64,000 bases of DNA from NCBI GenBank assembly GCA_965277855.1, contig OZ255847.1:3472001-3536000 (forward strand). Reading direction: 5' to 3'. The translations under genes were made by a program, and so were the position numbers. Each line of letters begins with the position of its first letter. Positions within the stretch are counted from its first letter, which is position 1. Below, in pieces: positions 25,348 to 33,831 of this stretch. Source of the stretch: Bog-105 sp965277855. Lineage in GTDB: Bacteria > Acidobacteriota > Terriglobia > Bryobacterales > Bryobacteraceae. The notes beneath the pieces are model-generated. The model saw only the letters and a program-made list of their open reading frames with translations, did not search any database and was not told the origin of the DNA.

Positions 25348-25899
25348 TTATGCGTCGCGCCGGCGTATCTGAGCCACCATCAGGATGGCAGCGATGCTCG
25401 ATATCTCGGTGATGCGGTTATCCATCACCATGTCGACGGCTTCAGAAAAAGGCTTCCAGGCAACAGCGATTTCTTCTTCGGGATCGAGGTTGCGTTCGGT
25501 GGGTGTGAGACCCGTAGCAAAATAAGTGCTCTGAACATCGTTGACCACTCCGTTGCAGCAATCGGCAGCGCCGAGATAGCGCCATTCGGCGGCTTGCACG
25601 CCAGCCTCTTCAGCAAGTTCGCGTTGCGCAGCAATCAGCATATCTGTTTCGCCTTCCACGGAGCCGCCGCGCGGAATTTCCCACGAGTAGTGATTGTGAG
25701 GGTAGCGCCACTGTCCGACAAGAACAATTTCATCGCGCTCGTTCAAAGCCACAATACCGACCGACGGACGAATTTCAACGACGCCATAGATACCGGGGCC
25801 GCCGTCTGGCCGTACTACTTCATCCTCGCGCACCCGAATCCAGGGATTCCGGTAAACGATTTTAGATGAGAGCGTTTTCCAGGGGTTTCGCGGCCTCAC
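25348..25899 (-). CDS. NUDIX hydrolase (ADP-ribose pyrophosphatase-like)
   Basis: A 183-residue protein with a complete Nudix box, G-x5-E-x7-REUxEExGU, spanning GGSVEGETDMLIAAQREL and AEEAGV. The N-terminal strand pattern (SKIVYRNPWIRVREDEVV) and SVGIVALNERDEIVLVGQW resemble ADP-ribose/NUDT5-type enzymes, which hydrolyse nucleoside diphosphate sugars. The substrate is an inference. It lies in a tight minus-strand run with ctaA and the PLP enzyme. Confidence 0.88.
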   Translation of the reverse strand: MRPRNPWKTLSSKIVYRNPWIRVREDEVVRPDGGPGIYGVVEIRPSVGIVALNERDEIVLVGQWRYPHNHYSWEIPRGGSVEGETDMLIAAQRELAEEAGVQAAEWRYLGAADCCNGVVNDVQSTYFATGLTPTERNLDPEEEIAVAWKPFSEAVDMVMDNRITEISSIAAILMVAQIRRRDA

Positions 25900-25902
25900 G
25901 AT

Positions 25903-26871
25903 TTAACAGGCCTCCCGGCACATATCCGCGAGCATGGGCAGATCGACGTTGCCGCCCGAGAGTATGATGCCGACACGCAAAAGACTGCTCGGAATCTTGC
26001 GTTGCAGGACGGCGGCGGCCGCCACCGCGCCGCTGGGCTCGACGAGAAGTTTCATGCGCGTGAGCAGATAACGGAGGGTGGCTTTGATTTCTTCTTCAGA
26101 AACGAGAAGGACATCTTCGGCCAGCCGGCGAACAATGTCGAAGGTGATTGCGCCGGGTGTAGTCGTGCGTAGGCCATCGGCGAGCGTGGCGGGTGCGGGA
26201 ATGGTTTGGCGCGAACCGGCTTGCAGCGACAGATGCCAATCATTAGCCAGGGCGGGTTCGACCCCGAAAACGCGCAGAGACGGGCGCAGCTGTTTAGCAG
26301 CGATCAGGGAGCCAGAGAGCAGACCACCGCCGCCCAGAGGCACTAAGAGAGCGTCGAGATCGGGCTGCTGGCGGAGAAGTTCAAGAGCGCAGGTTCCCTG
26401 ACCGGCGATGATCCAGGGATGATCGTAAGACGGCAAAACGACCGCTCCGGTTCGTTCGGAGATTTCGCGCGAGAGCGCTTCCCGGTCGTCGCGCAGCCGA
26501 TCGAAGAAGATAATCTCTGGGTTGTAGGCTTGCGTCGAGTGCAGTTTGGATTGCGGCGCATCGGTCGGCATCACGATCGTGGCGTGGACCCCGAGATGAG
26601 CGGCGGCGATTGCGACCGCTTGGGCATGATTGCCCGAAGAAAAAGTGACGACACCGCGCCTTCGTTCGTCATCGCTCATGGATAGAAGAAAATTCGTCGC
26701 GCCGCGGATCTTGAAAGCACCTCCGCGCTGCAGGTTTTCGCATTTGAAGAAAGCCTGGTGGCCGCAGGCTTCGTCGAACAACCGGGAGGTGGCAACCGGA
26801 GTTTCACGCGCCAGAATTCCAATACGCGCCGCAGCTTCTTCAAGATCCGGGAATGCTGGTGCGCTCGTCAA
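25903..26871 (-). CDS. Threonine dehydratase/serine racemase-type PLP enzyme
   Basis: A 322-residue fold-type II PLP enzyme. The Schiff-base lysine is in GAFKIRGATNFLLS, the substrate loop is SSGNHAQAVA, the phosphate-binding Gly loop is VPLGGGGLLSGS, and ILSGGNVD is near the C-terminus. There is no ACT regulatory domain, so it resembles biodegradative threonine ammonia-lyase or serine racemase. It overlaps the downstream hydroxyacid dehydrogenase gene by four bases, suggesting a joint amino or keto acid function. Confidence 0.88.
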   Translation of the reverse strand: MTSAPAFPDLEEAAARIGILARETPVATSRLFDEACGHQAFFKCENLQRGGAFKIRGATNFLLSMSDDERRRGVVTFSSGNHAQAVAIAAAHLGVHATIVMPTDAPQSKLHSTQAYNPEIIFFDRLRDDREALSREISERTGAVVLPSYDHPWIIAGQGTCALELLRQQPDLDALLVPLGGGGLLSGSLIAAKQLRPSLRVFGVEPALANDWHLSLQAGSRQTIPAPATLADGLRTTTPGAITFDIVRRLAEDVLLVSEEEIKATLRYLLTRMKLLVEPSGAVAAAAVLQRKIPSSLLRVGIILSGGNVDLPMLADMCREAC

Positions 26872-27845
26872 TAGCCCGCCTTTTTGTCGACCAGATTCAT
26901 TAGCGCCTCGCCTTTCACATAGCGGTCGAAATTGTCTACGAAGACGCGCATCGAGAGATCGAGCCAGTCGGGGTCGCTGGTGCGATCAGTGCAATGCGGA
27001 GAGATGAGAACGTTTTGCAGATCCCAAAGCGGATTGTCAGGGGGCAGCGGTTCGGTTTCAAAGACATCTAGGGCGGCACCCGCAATTTTGTTCTGTTGTA
27101 ACGCGCGGATAATGGCGTCCTGATCGACCACCGGGCCGCGCCCCACGTTAATCACGAGCGCCGACGGCTTCATCACATTGAACTCGTCGTCGCTCAACAT
27201 GTGATGCGTGGCGGGAGTGAGCGGCGCCGCGGCCACGAGCACGTCAATTTCATGCAGCACTTCGTGCAGCTGGGTATCGGGCAAAACACGTTCGAGAATG
27301 GGATCGTCTGCGGACTGCTCGGGACGTCTGCGAACGGCGTGAATCTTCATGCCGAGCGCGTGCGCCAGCAAAGCGCATTCACGGCCGATTTCGCCGTACC
27401 CAACGACGCCCATAATCTTGCCGGGAAGCCACGTAACGTGAAAGTCATCCCAGTGGTGCGCACGCTGGCTATCGATCAGACGCCGGCCCTTCTTGTAATA
27501 AAAGAGAATGCTGAAAATGGCGAATTCGGCAAGCGATCGTTTGAACACACCGCGCGCATTCGTTAGCGGAACGGGGCTTGCGATCAGCTCCGGAATCATC
27601 AGTTTTTCAACGCCCGCCGAAACCGACTGAATCCACTGGAGTGACTTGGCGGAATGCCAGACTTGGTCAAACGGAACAGTGCCCGGGAGGCCGGAAATCA
27701 CCGCGATGTCGGCATTGGGCGCGTATTTTTGAACAGAGGCTACATCGTCGCCAACGAAGATATCGGCACGATCGCGGAGCGGTTCCACATTGCGTAAAAG
27801 GTAGTGACCAGGCGGACAAACCACGAGTACGTTCGGCTTTGGCAT
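26868..27845 (-). CDS. D-2-hydroxyacid dehydrogenase, NAD-dependent
   Basis: A 325-residue protein of the D-isomer-specific 2-hydroxyacid dehydrogenase family. The NAD-binding motif is IMGVVGYGEIGRECALLA, with VINVGRGPVVDQDAII carrying the catalytic Arg region, ALDVFETEPLP the Glu, and LISPHCTD the His. It reduces a 2-keto acid to the D-hydroxy acid; the exact substrate is unknown. Overlap with the PLP gene points to coupled translation. Confidence 0.9.
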   Translation of the reverse strand: MPKPNVLVVCPPGHYLLRNVEPLRDRADIFVGDDVASVQKYAPNADIAVISGLPGTVPFDQVWHSAKSLQWIQSVSAGVEKLMIPELIASPVPLTNARGVFKRSLAEFAIFSILFYYKKGRRLIDSQRAHHWDDFHVTWLPGKIMGVVGYGEIGRECALLAHALGMKIHAVRRRPEQSADDPILERVLPDTQLHEVLHEIDVLVAAAPLTPATHHMLSDDEFNVMKPSALVINVGRGPVVDQDAIIRALQQNKIAGAALDVFETEPLPPDNPLWDLQNVLISPHCTDRTSDPDWLDLSMRVFVDNFDRYVKGEALMNLVDKKAGY

Positions 27846-27882
27846 GGGGCACTCCTATGTTAGCGAGTAGGCCGTTACTGAA

Positions 27883-29247
27883 TTATTTCTGCCAGATAGT
27901 CTTAGCGTTCACGAATTCGCGGATGCCATGCGGGCCCAGTTCCCGGCCGTAGCCGGAACGTTTCACTCCGCCAAACGGCAGCCGCGCATCGGACGCTACC
28001 GGAGCGTTGATGAAGACCTGGCCGGCCTCGACGCCGTTGATAAAGAATTCAATTTCACTTTCGTCGTTGGTCCAGACGCTCGATCCTAGTCCGAAGGGTG
28101 TGTCGTTGGCGAGGTCGAGAGCGGCGGCGGCGTCTCTAACACGGAAGAGCAGGGCGACGGGGCCGAAAAGCTCTTCGTAAAAGATTGGTGAATCGCGAGC
28201 GATGCCGGTGAGTACAGTGGGTGGATAAAAGAAGCCTGGACCGTCCACCTGGCGGCCTTCCGTAAGGATGGTTGCGCCCGCTCTCTGCGCACGGCTAACT
28301 TGATCGGCGAGATTTTCGCGAATTTTCTCGGTAGCGAGAGGGCCAATATCGGTCGATTCATCGAGCGGATCGCCTACACGCAACGCTTCCATGCCGCGTA
28401 CGAACTCGCGCTCGAATTCGGGATAGATTTCGTCCGCGACCAGAAAGCGCTTGGCGGCGATGCAGGATTGTCCATTATTAATCGTGCGAGCGGCAATGGC
28501 CGCTTTGACGGTGGAAGATAAATCCGCGCTTGGCATCACGATGAACGGGTCACTGCCTCCCAGCTCAAGAACGGTTTTCTTGATCTCGCGGCCAGACTGG
28601 CTGGCCACCGCACTACCGGCCGGCACACTACCGGTGAGCGTGGCGGCCGCTATGCGATTCTCCTTTAGCAGAATCTCTACCTGATCTGCTTCGATGAGAA
28701 GCGACTGAAAGACGCCACGTACAAAACCAGCCTCTTCGAAAATCTCTTCAATGGCGAGCGCGCATTGCGGCACATTGGGTGAATGTTTGAGCAGGCCCAC
28801 GTTGCCCGCCATGAGAGCCGGGGCGGCAAAACGAAACACCTGCCAGAAAGGAAAGTTCCAAGGCATCACGGCGAGCACAGGACCGAGCGGCTGATAGCGC
28901 ACGAAGCTGCGGCTGGCGCTCGTTTCAATGACTTCGTCCGTGAGTTGTCTCGCTCCGTGTTCGGCATAGTAGTCACAGGCAGTAGCGCACTTGCGGGCTT
29001 CCGCCACGGCCGAGGCGAGGGTCTTGCCCATCTCGATGGTCATGATCCGGCCGAGGCGCTCGGCCCCAGCGTTCAAGATGGCGGCGGCTCGACGGAGTTT
29101 TTCAGAACGTTCCGCATAGGATGTCTGGCGATGTTGTCGGAACGCGGCCTGAGCCAGGCTCAGCTTCTGTTCGATCTGCGGCGCGGTCAGGGGCGCGAAC
29201 GTTTTCTCAGTTGTACCGGTGGTGGGATTGAGGCTTGCTATGGACAT
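27883..29247 (-). CDS. Succinate-semialdehyde dehydrogenase-type aldehyde dehydrogenase
   Basis: A 454-residue aldehyde dehydrogenase from ATG 29247 (MSIASLNPTTGTTEKTF); the open frame upstream is not family-like. The catalytic Glu is in TVLELGGSDPFIV, the catalytic Cys in NNGQSCIAAKRFLV, and LAVMPWNFPFWQVFRF and PFGGVKRSGYGRELG are typical of the GabD/Sad group. It would oxidise succinate semialdehyde (or a similar aldehyde) to succinate. It reads in the same direction as the preceding catabolic genes. Confidence 0.88.
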   Translation of the reverse strand: MSIASLNPTTGTTEKTFAPLTAPQIEQKLSLAQAAFRQHRQTSYAERSEKLRRAAAILNAGAERLGRIMTIEMGKTLASAVAEARKCATACDYYAEHGARQLTDEVIETSASRSFVRYQPLGPVLAVMPWNFPFWQVFRFAAPALMAGNVGLLKHSPNVPQCALAIEEIFEEAGFVRGVFQSLLIEADQVEILLKENRIAAATLTGSVPAGSAVASQSGREIKKTVLELGGSDPFIVMPSADLSSTVKAAIAARTINNGQSCIAAKRFLVADEIYPEFEREFVRGMEALRVGDPLDESTDIGPLATEKIRENLADQVSRAQRAGATILTEGRQVDGPGFFYPPTVLTGIARDSPIFYEELFGPVALLFRVRDAAAALDLANDTPFGLGSSVWTNDESEIEFFINGVEAGQVFINAPVASDARLPFGGVKRSGYGRELGPHGIREFVNAKTIWQK

Positions 29248-29278
29248 GCGGAAATCGATTTTATAAGAAGTCACCTGG

Positions 29279-30964
29279 TTAGACCGGGTGGATGCGGGGC
29301 CAGGCGAGCTCGAACCCCTGTTGAATAAGCAACCGCTGAAAATCCGCGAGCAGCGGCTTAGAATTGCGGACAAATCGCGGGCTCGTGTTTCTGGCAATGG
29401 CGAACGAAGCAAGTGCTCCGGCTGCTTCGCCGATGTTCCATTCGACCGGATGCAGTCGATAGCAACCGTTCGTAATGTGAGTGGTCCCGATATTCTTTGC
29501 GGCCGGCAGCAGATTTTTCATTCGTTTGGGCAGTAACGCGCCGAGAGGGATCTGGAACGGGAGCGAACTGATATCGATGTAATTGGTTCCGCCGGCGGAG
29601 GGATGCAGATCGATGCGGTAACAGCCGATACCAACCGAATCCGAAAAGACTTCGGCAGTCGCCTCGTCTCGGGGCTTGCCTGTTTTTTCCGCGCGCATAT
29701 CGGTGCCGACATGCTGCTCCAGTATGGTGAACTCAGCCTGGATGCGGCGCGCTTCGCGAATATAGACAGACTTCGCCAGGCCGTCCTCTGTATCGACGAT
29801 GTCCTTTCGCAAGCGCAGGCCTCGGAAGCCGATCCCGCCATCGGGGCGTGGGGCCGCGGTTTGCATCCAGTAGAGAAACGACAAGCTGAGTTGCTTTGCG
29901 TCGCGCAGCAATTCCGCTCTTTTATTTGCATCCGCCGTGACCAAATCGCCCAACCAGTAATCATTCTGCGGCCAGTTCACCAGAGTAATGTCGCTTCGAT
30001 AAGCGCCGGGAGTAAAGTTGTTGCGGTCGGCGATCCGGCGATAGGTCCAGATGTTGAACCCTGGATCGGGCTGGTTTGGTTCCGGGTTGGGCTTCAGGTG
30101 CGCTCGGCGGGGGCCCAAGGTCTTCGGCTCGCTGGCGGTCCAGTTCAGCAACGGCCCGGCCCACGCAGGCGTGAGCTTTGGAATGTAGTCACGCCAGAAT
30201 TCATACTTGGCGGGTTTGTCGATGGTGTGATCTTCCCCTGGCAGAAAATCCATTGCGAAGCAGAACGTGAAGGATTGACTGTTGGCGGGCAGAGCCGTGG
30301 GAACGGCGTGCTTCTCGCCCGTTTGCGACTGCGCCTCGGCTCCAGTTACAAATTCTGTATTCGTCATCGGCAACAGATCACCGAGTTCAGTGGCGTCTAT
30401 GAAATATTTTGCCGTGACGGTTCGTCGCTGATCAGTCCGGCGATCCGAGAAGCTGACACTCGTCACCCGGTCGGATTGCACGGTAGCCGATTCAGGCACG
30501 TGGAGGAGCAAGACCGTAAGTTGTCCATTGCCTTCGAAGGGCGCAAGCATTTCCCCGAGCACCGCCACTGAAACGCGAAATTCATGCGTGAGGCGAGACA
30601 CGGTTCCGTTGCCGGGGTTCAGATCCGCCTTTCCTCGGGCGGTTTCGTTGAGCGGATAGTAACGCCGGTAAAACTCACGGACAGCATTTCGATACTGGCG
30701 ATAGCTGCGGGTGCAACCGAATTGCTCGATCCACGGATGCTCGTCGGGAGGAACAGCCTGTGCGGTCAACTGTCCTCCGAGCCAGTCAGTTTCTTCGGTG
30801 AGGATCACGCGCCTACCGTTCCGGCAAGCCGCGAGCGCTGCGGCAAAGCCTCCGACGCCACCGCCCACGACCAGAACGTCGCAGTGAATCTCGGCTTCCT
30901 TCGAATTTAGTTGCGCCGCGAGAGCGAGGGTACCGGAACGTTGGAGAAATTGGCGGCGATTCAT
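29279..30964 (-). CDS. Secreted FAD-dependent oxidoreductase (FAD_oxidored family)
   Basis: A 561-residue protein from ATG 30964. It begins MNRRQFLQRSGTLALAAQ, a twin-arginine-like (NRRQFL) signal. The FAD Rossmann motif is CDVLVVGGGVGGFAAALAAC, followed by VILTEETDWLGGQLTAQ and later KYFIDATELGDLLPM. The C-terminal part has NLLPAAKNIGTTHITNGCYR and WNIGEAAGALASFA. Proteins of this family are frequent in Acidobacteria and Planctomycetes and are often linked to carbohydrate breakdown. The substrate is unknown. Confidence 0.85.
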   Translation of the reverse strand: MNRRQFLQRSGTLALAAQLNSKEAEIHCDVLVVGGGVGGFAAALAACRNGRRVILTEETDWLGGQLTAQAVPPDEHPWIEQFGCTRSYRQYRNAVREFYRRYYPLNETARGKADLNPGNGTVSRLTHEFRVSVAVLGEMLAPFEGNGQLTVLLLHVPESATVQSDRVTSVSFSDRRTDQRRTVTAKYFIDATELGDLLPMTNTEFVTGAEAQSQTGEKHAVPTALPANSQSFTFCFAMDFLPGEDHTIDKPAKYEFWRDYIPKLTPAWAGPLLNWTASEPKTLGPRRAHLKPNPEPNQPDPGFNIWTYRRIADRNNFTPGAYRSDITLVNWPQNDYWLGDLVTADANKRAELLRDAKQLSLSFLYWMQTAAPRPDGGIGFRGLRLRKDIVDTEDGLAKSVYIREARRIQAEFTILEQHVGTDMRAEKTGKPRDEATAEVFSDSVGIGCYRIDLHPSAGGTNYIDISSLPFQIPLGALLPKRMKNLLPAAKNIGTTHITNGCYRLHPVEWNIGEAAGALASFAIARNTSPRFVRNSKPLLADFQRLLIQQGFELAWPRIHPV

Positions 30965-31034
30965 GGCGACAGGATATATGGCTGAGGAAAGTCGCGACGT
31001 ACACATCCAGAAACAGCTATCCTAAATCAGAGCT

Positions 31035-31283
31035 ATGCTGGCGACCAATCCCGCCTATTTCGAGTTCATTGACTTCATTGCAGCGGGTACGACTCCTGAA
31101 CAGATCATCGCCTTTCGTCCGTCCTCCAAAATTCAACAGCGAGTGGAAGATTTAATCAGGAAGGAGCGAAATGATCGCCTTTCCTTAGATGAGCAATCCG
31201 AATTAGATTACTATTTCCAACTTGAACATATCCTTCGCATGGCAAAAGCTCGCGCCGAACAGATCCTGATGCGTGCCTCGTGA
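31035..31283 (+). CDS. Small conserved partner of an HNH nuclease
   Basis: An 82-residue, mostly helical protein (YFEFIDFIAAGTTPEQIIAF, QQRVEDLIRKERNDRLSLDE, DYYFQLEHILRMAKARAE). Its 3' end overlaps the HNH gene start by 11 bp. Small proteins with this F-I-D-F-I-A-x-G-T-x-P-E-Q-I-I-x-F pattern commonly sit just upstream of HNH nucleases in cyanobacteria and other soil bacteria, so a fixed two-gene module is likely. Whether it is an antitoxin, inhibitor or DNA-binding subunit is unknown. Confidence 0.7.
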   Translation: MLATNPAYFEFIDFIAAGTTPEQIIAFRPSSKIQQRVEDLIRKERNDRLSLDEQSELDYYFQLEHILRMAKARAEQILMRAS

Positions 31284-31695
31284 AGTAGATGAGGCCACAC
31301 GGCAGAAAGTGATCCTGCGGGCGCGGGAACGTTGCGAATATTGCTTATATCCTGCTGGCCAATCCGCTTTTGCTTACCAAATCGATCACATCGTTAGCCG
31401 AAAGCACGGAGGGGTCTCAACCTCCGTCAATTTGGCATATTGTTGTATATTTTGCAATCGCTACAAAGGCTCCGATGTGGCGACCATAGACGCCGAAACG
31501 GGAGAACCGGTAAGGTTTTTCCATCCAAGGCGGGACCAATGGCAGGATCATTTCCGCATACGCGGAGGGATGATCGATCCATTGACGCGCGAAGGCGAAG
31601 CGACCGCCCGACTGCTGCGGTTCAATTATGCCGAACGAGTCGCCGAAAGAACTGCACTGCAAAGCGCAGGACACTATCCACGAGGCACAGGATAG
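31273..31695 (+). CDS. HNH endonuclease
   Basis: A 140-residue protein from GTG 31273. It contains a zinc-type HNH fold: RCEYCLYPAG, QIDHIVSRKHGG (the D-H of the HNH motif), then VNLAYCCIFCNRYKGSDVA (Asn plus the second Cys pair). The C-terminal part (PVRFFHPRRDQWQDHFRI, EATARLLRFN) is shared by a stand-alone family of HNH proteins. It cuts DNA by family knowledge; the biological role is unknown. Its 3' two-thirds overlap the C-terminal frame of the ExbB-like gene on the other strand. Confidence 0.85.
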   Translation: MPREVDEATRQKVILRARERCEYCLYPAGQSAFAYQIDHIVSRKHGGVSTSVNLAYCCIFCNRYKGSDVATIDAETGEPVRFFHPRRDQWQDHFRIRGGMIDPLTREGEATARLLRFNYAERVAERTALQSAGHYPRGTG

Positions 31696-32169
31696 CTTTG
31701 CGTTTCCCGGCTTCCTCGACACCGCGGCCCAACGAACTGGATCGGTGGTTCGCAGTTCCGCGAGATGCACCACCAGGCGGTTGACCAGGTTGACGGTTTC
31801 GCTTTCCATCTCGCGGTCGAGCGCTGCCAGCTGTCCACTGAGATATTGATGGAACCAAAAGGCTGTCACGGCGACGAAGAGACCAAGGAGTGCGGGGATC
31901 ATAGCCTCCGAAATGCGTTGGCTTGTGATCGCCAGGCCGGCTGACTGCGAGGTGCCCAGGGTTGGAAAAGAATTCAAAAGGCCCAGGACCGTACCGAAAA
32001 ACCCGATGAACGACGCGGTAGCGGCCACGGATGCAAGCGTCGTCAGGCCGCGCTTGATTCTTCCGCGAACCGTGGCAGCTGCACGCTGCGATGCCAGCTC
32101 GACGCACTGGATTACGGGAGGCAGCAAGTACAAGCCAGGCATGGACGTCCTCACAAATCCAGACACCAC
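31417..32169 (-). CDS. MotA/TolQ/ExbB-type proton channel protein
   Basis: An open frame of 250 codons. The first 150 residues match the ExbB/TolQ core: RGRIKRGLTTLASVAATASF, IGFFGTVLGLLNSF, ISEAMIPALLGLFVAVTAFW, and LDREMESETVNLVNRL. The usual N-terminal membrane helix is very short or missing. The last 90 or so residues run antisense through the HNH gene and show no family similarity, so the original stop was probably lost or the real end is near 31,690. No ExbD or TonB partner lies next to it. The start is a GTG at 32169; 32170-32377 is the divergent promoter region. Confidence 0.7.
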   Translation of the reverse strand: MVSGFVRTSMPGLYLLPPVIQCVELASQRAAATVRGRIKRGLTTLASVAATASFIGFFGTVLGLLNSFPTLGTSQSAGLAITSQRISEAMIPALLGLFVAVTAFWFHQYLSGQLAALDREMESETVNLVNRLVVHLAELRTTDPVRWAAVSRKPGNAKLSCASWIVSCALQCSSFGDSFGIIEPQQSGGRFAFARQWIDHPSAYAEMILPLVPPWMEKPYRFSRFGVYGRHIGAFVAIAKYTTICQIDGG

Positions 32170-32722
32170 TTTGTGACCGGTTGTTCCAAGTCAGAAAAGC
32201 ATTTCGCCGGTCGAGGTGAGATTGCGAGATGGCCGATTGCCATGGATTTCTCCGCCTTTTCCATCCGAGTCTAAGGGTGCGCTCAAATTAAATCAAGTTC
32301 AGAAACGAGCGGGATGTTCGCCCTGAGGAAACTGCGTTTGCCGCTGCGACATCTATTTAGCCAAGGGGAGGCGCCTTATGGTGCCGGCACACAAAACACT
32401 TGGGATTATCAAAGGCATAGGCGAAGCTGCGCCTTGGAAGCGACGCTTCGTCTGGTTCGGCTTTGCAGCTGCGACCGCATTGTCTCTCGGCGCTATCGGT
32501 CTCCGCGCGCAGGACGATCCGCCGTCGCGCGTGGCTCGCCTGAATTATGTGAGTGGACAAGTCTCCATGCAGGTTGCCGGGGCGGACGATTGGGTTATGG
32601 CTGAAGTGAATCGGCCGTTCACGGTGGGCGATTTCCTTTATGCCGGTGATAACTCAACTGCGGAATTGCATCTTGACATAGCAGTGATACGCGCCGGCGC
32701 GCAGGCCAGCTTTGGCTTTCTA

Positions 32723-33831
32723 AACACAGCGTCTTAACTAATTGCGCATAATCGTCGCAGGGCATCGTTGGGCTTTGTCCATTCGGCGAACTGATCTTCG
32801 ACGGCGGAAACGACTCCATCGAGGAATCCGAAATAACGATTGTGCAGACGCAACCGGCGCGTGAGTTTCCAGACCCGTTCGATAGGGTTGAGTTCCGGGC
32901 TGTAAGGAGGCAGGAAGTCCAAGCGAAATTGTGGAGCCTGTTGATCACGCCAAGGCAGATGGAGTTTGGAGCGATGATACTGCGCGTTGTCACTGATGGC
33001 GAGGACGCGACGTCCGGAAACAGCGCTGGCCTCGCGGAAGATTTTGAGGAACTCCCAGAAGGACTCGCCGTTGAATCGGCCGGTCTCGCGGCGAAACAAA
33101 AATTCGCCATCCCGCAAACGGACTGCGGCGAAGTAGCCTACGCTCTTCCGGGTCGGATGATGGTACACGATCGGATCTCTGGTTTCCGGTGGAACCCACA
33201 TACGGCAACGGGATCCCTGTTGCTGAAAATGCACTTCGTCCAGCGCCCAGAGGTCCACGGCATTGTCCCGCATTAACTTGCGGAGTTTTTTTTATGCGCT
33301 TTGTGGCGCGTCGGGTCGGCTCGCGCCAAAACGGGCCGGGGCTTGCGGAGCCGGAACTCGAACTGCCGGAACAAACGCTGGCATTGACGGACCCCCAAGT
33401 GGATGCCGTAGGTCTTCGCCAGCCAGGCCGACAGCGTCTTGCCATCCCACAGGTTGACGCGCATCCCCGCGTCGCTCGGCCTCTCTCGCAACACTCGATT
33501 GATCTCTTTGATCTGCTTCTCACTCAGCCGGCTGGGGCGTCCGGACCGTTCTCCCTCGGCCAGACCCCCCAATCCCTGCTGCTCGAAACGGTGAACCCAA
33601 TACTCGACGGAACGCGGTGCATCTCCCAAAAGCCGTGCTACTTCAGGGCAGGTCATACCCTGGGCGACCAGCAAAACGCCATGCAACCGGTGATCGTAGC
33701 GCGACTCCTCAGAACGCTGGATCTCTTGCTGCAAACCAAGCACCGACATCGCGTCCGATATCCTCAGTGGTCTCATAATGTCAGCAGACCACGTTTCACT
33801 CATGATGCGCAATTACTTATGACGTTGTGTT
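32723..33831 (-). mobile_element. IS630-family element inserted in the FecR/DUF6600 gene
   Basis: A 1,109-bp element with inverted repeats of about 30 bp. Both ends begin AACACARCGTC and carry the core TAATTGCGCAT. It is flanked by duplicated TA (32721-32722, 33832-33833). It has different ends and a different transposase sequence from the copy in traF, so the two are separate members of the family. The host gene frame is restored exactly on removal, so the insertion is recent or under little further decay. Confidence 0.92.
32734..33812 (-). CDS. IS630-family transposase, two frames joined by a -1 frameshift
   Basis: The first frame (33812-33273) holds an HTH region (GLQQEIQRSEESRYDHRLHG, MTCPEVARLLGDAPRSVEYW, VHRFEQQGLGGLAEGERSGR) and WDGKTLSAWLAKTYGIHLGV. 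On the minus strand it meets A8 (complement of 33286-33293) followed by C, giving the string A-AAA-AAC. A -1 shift there leads to LRKLMRDNAVDLWALDEVHF and the catalytic half: Asp in ALDEVHF, Asp in ISDNAQYHRS, Glu in LPPYSPELNPIERVWK. The second frame ends at 32734. A programmed shift is likely because the same arrangement occurs in the other IS630 copy. Confidence 0.87.
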
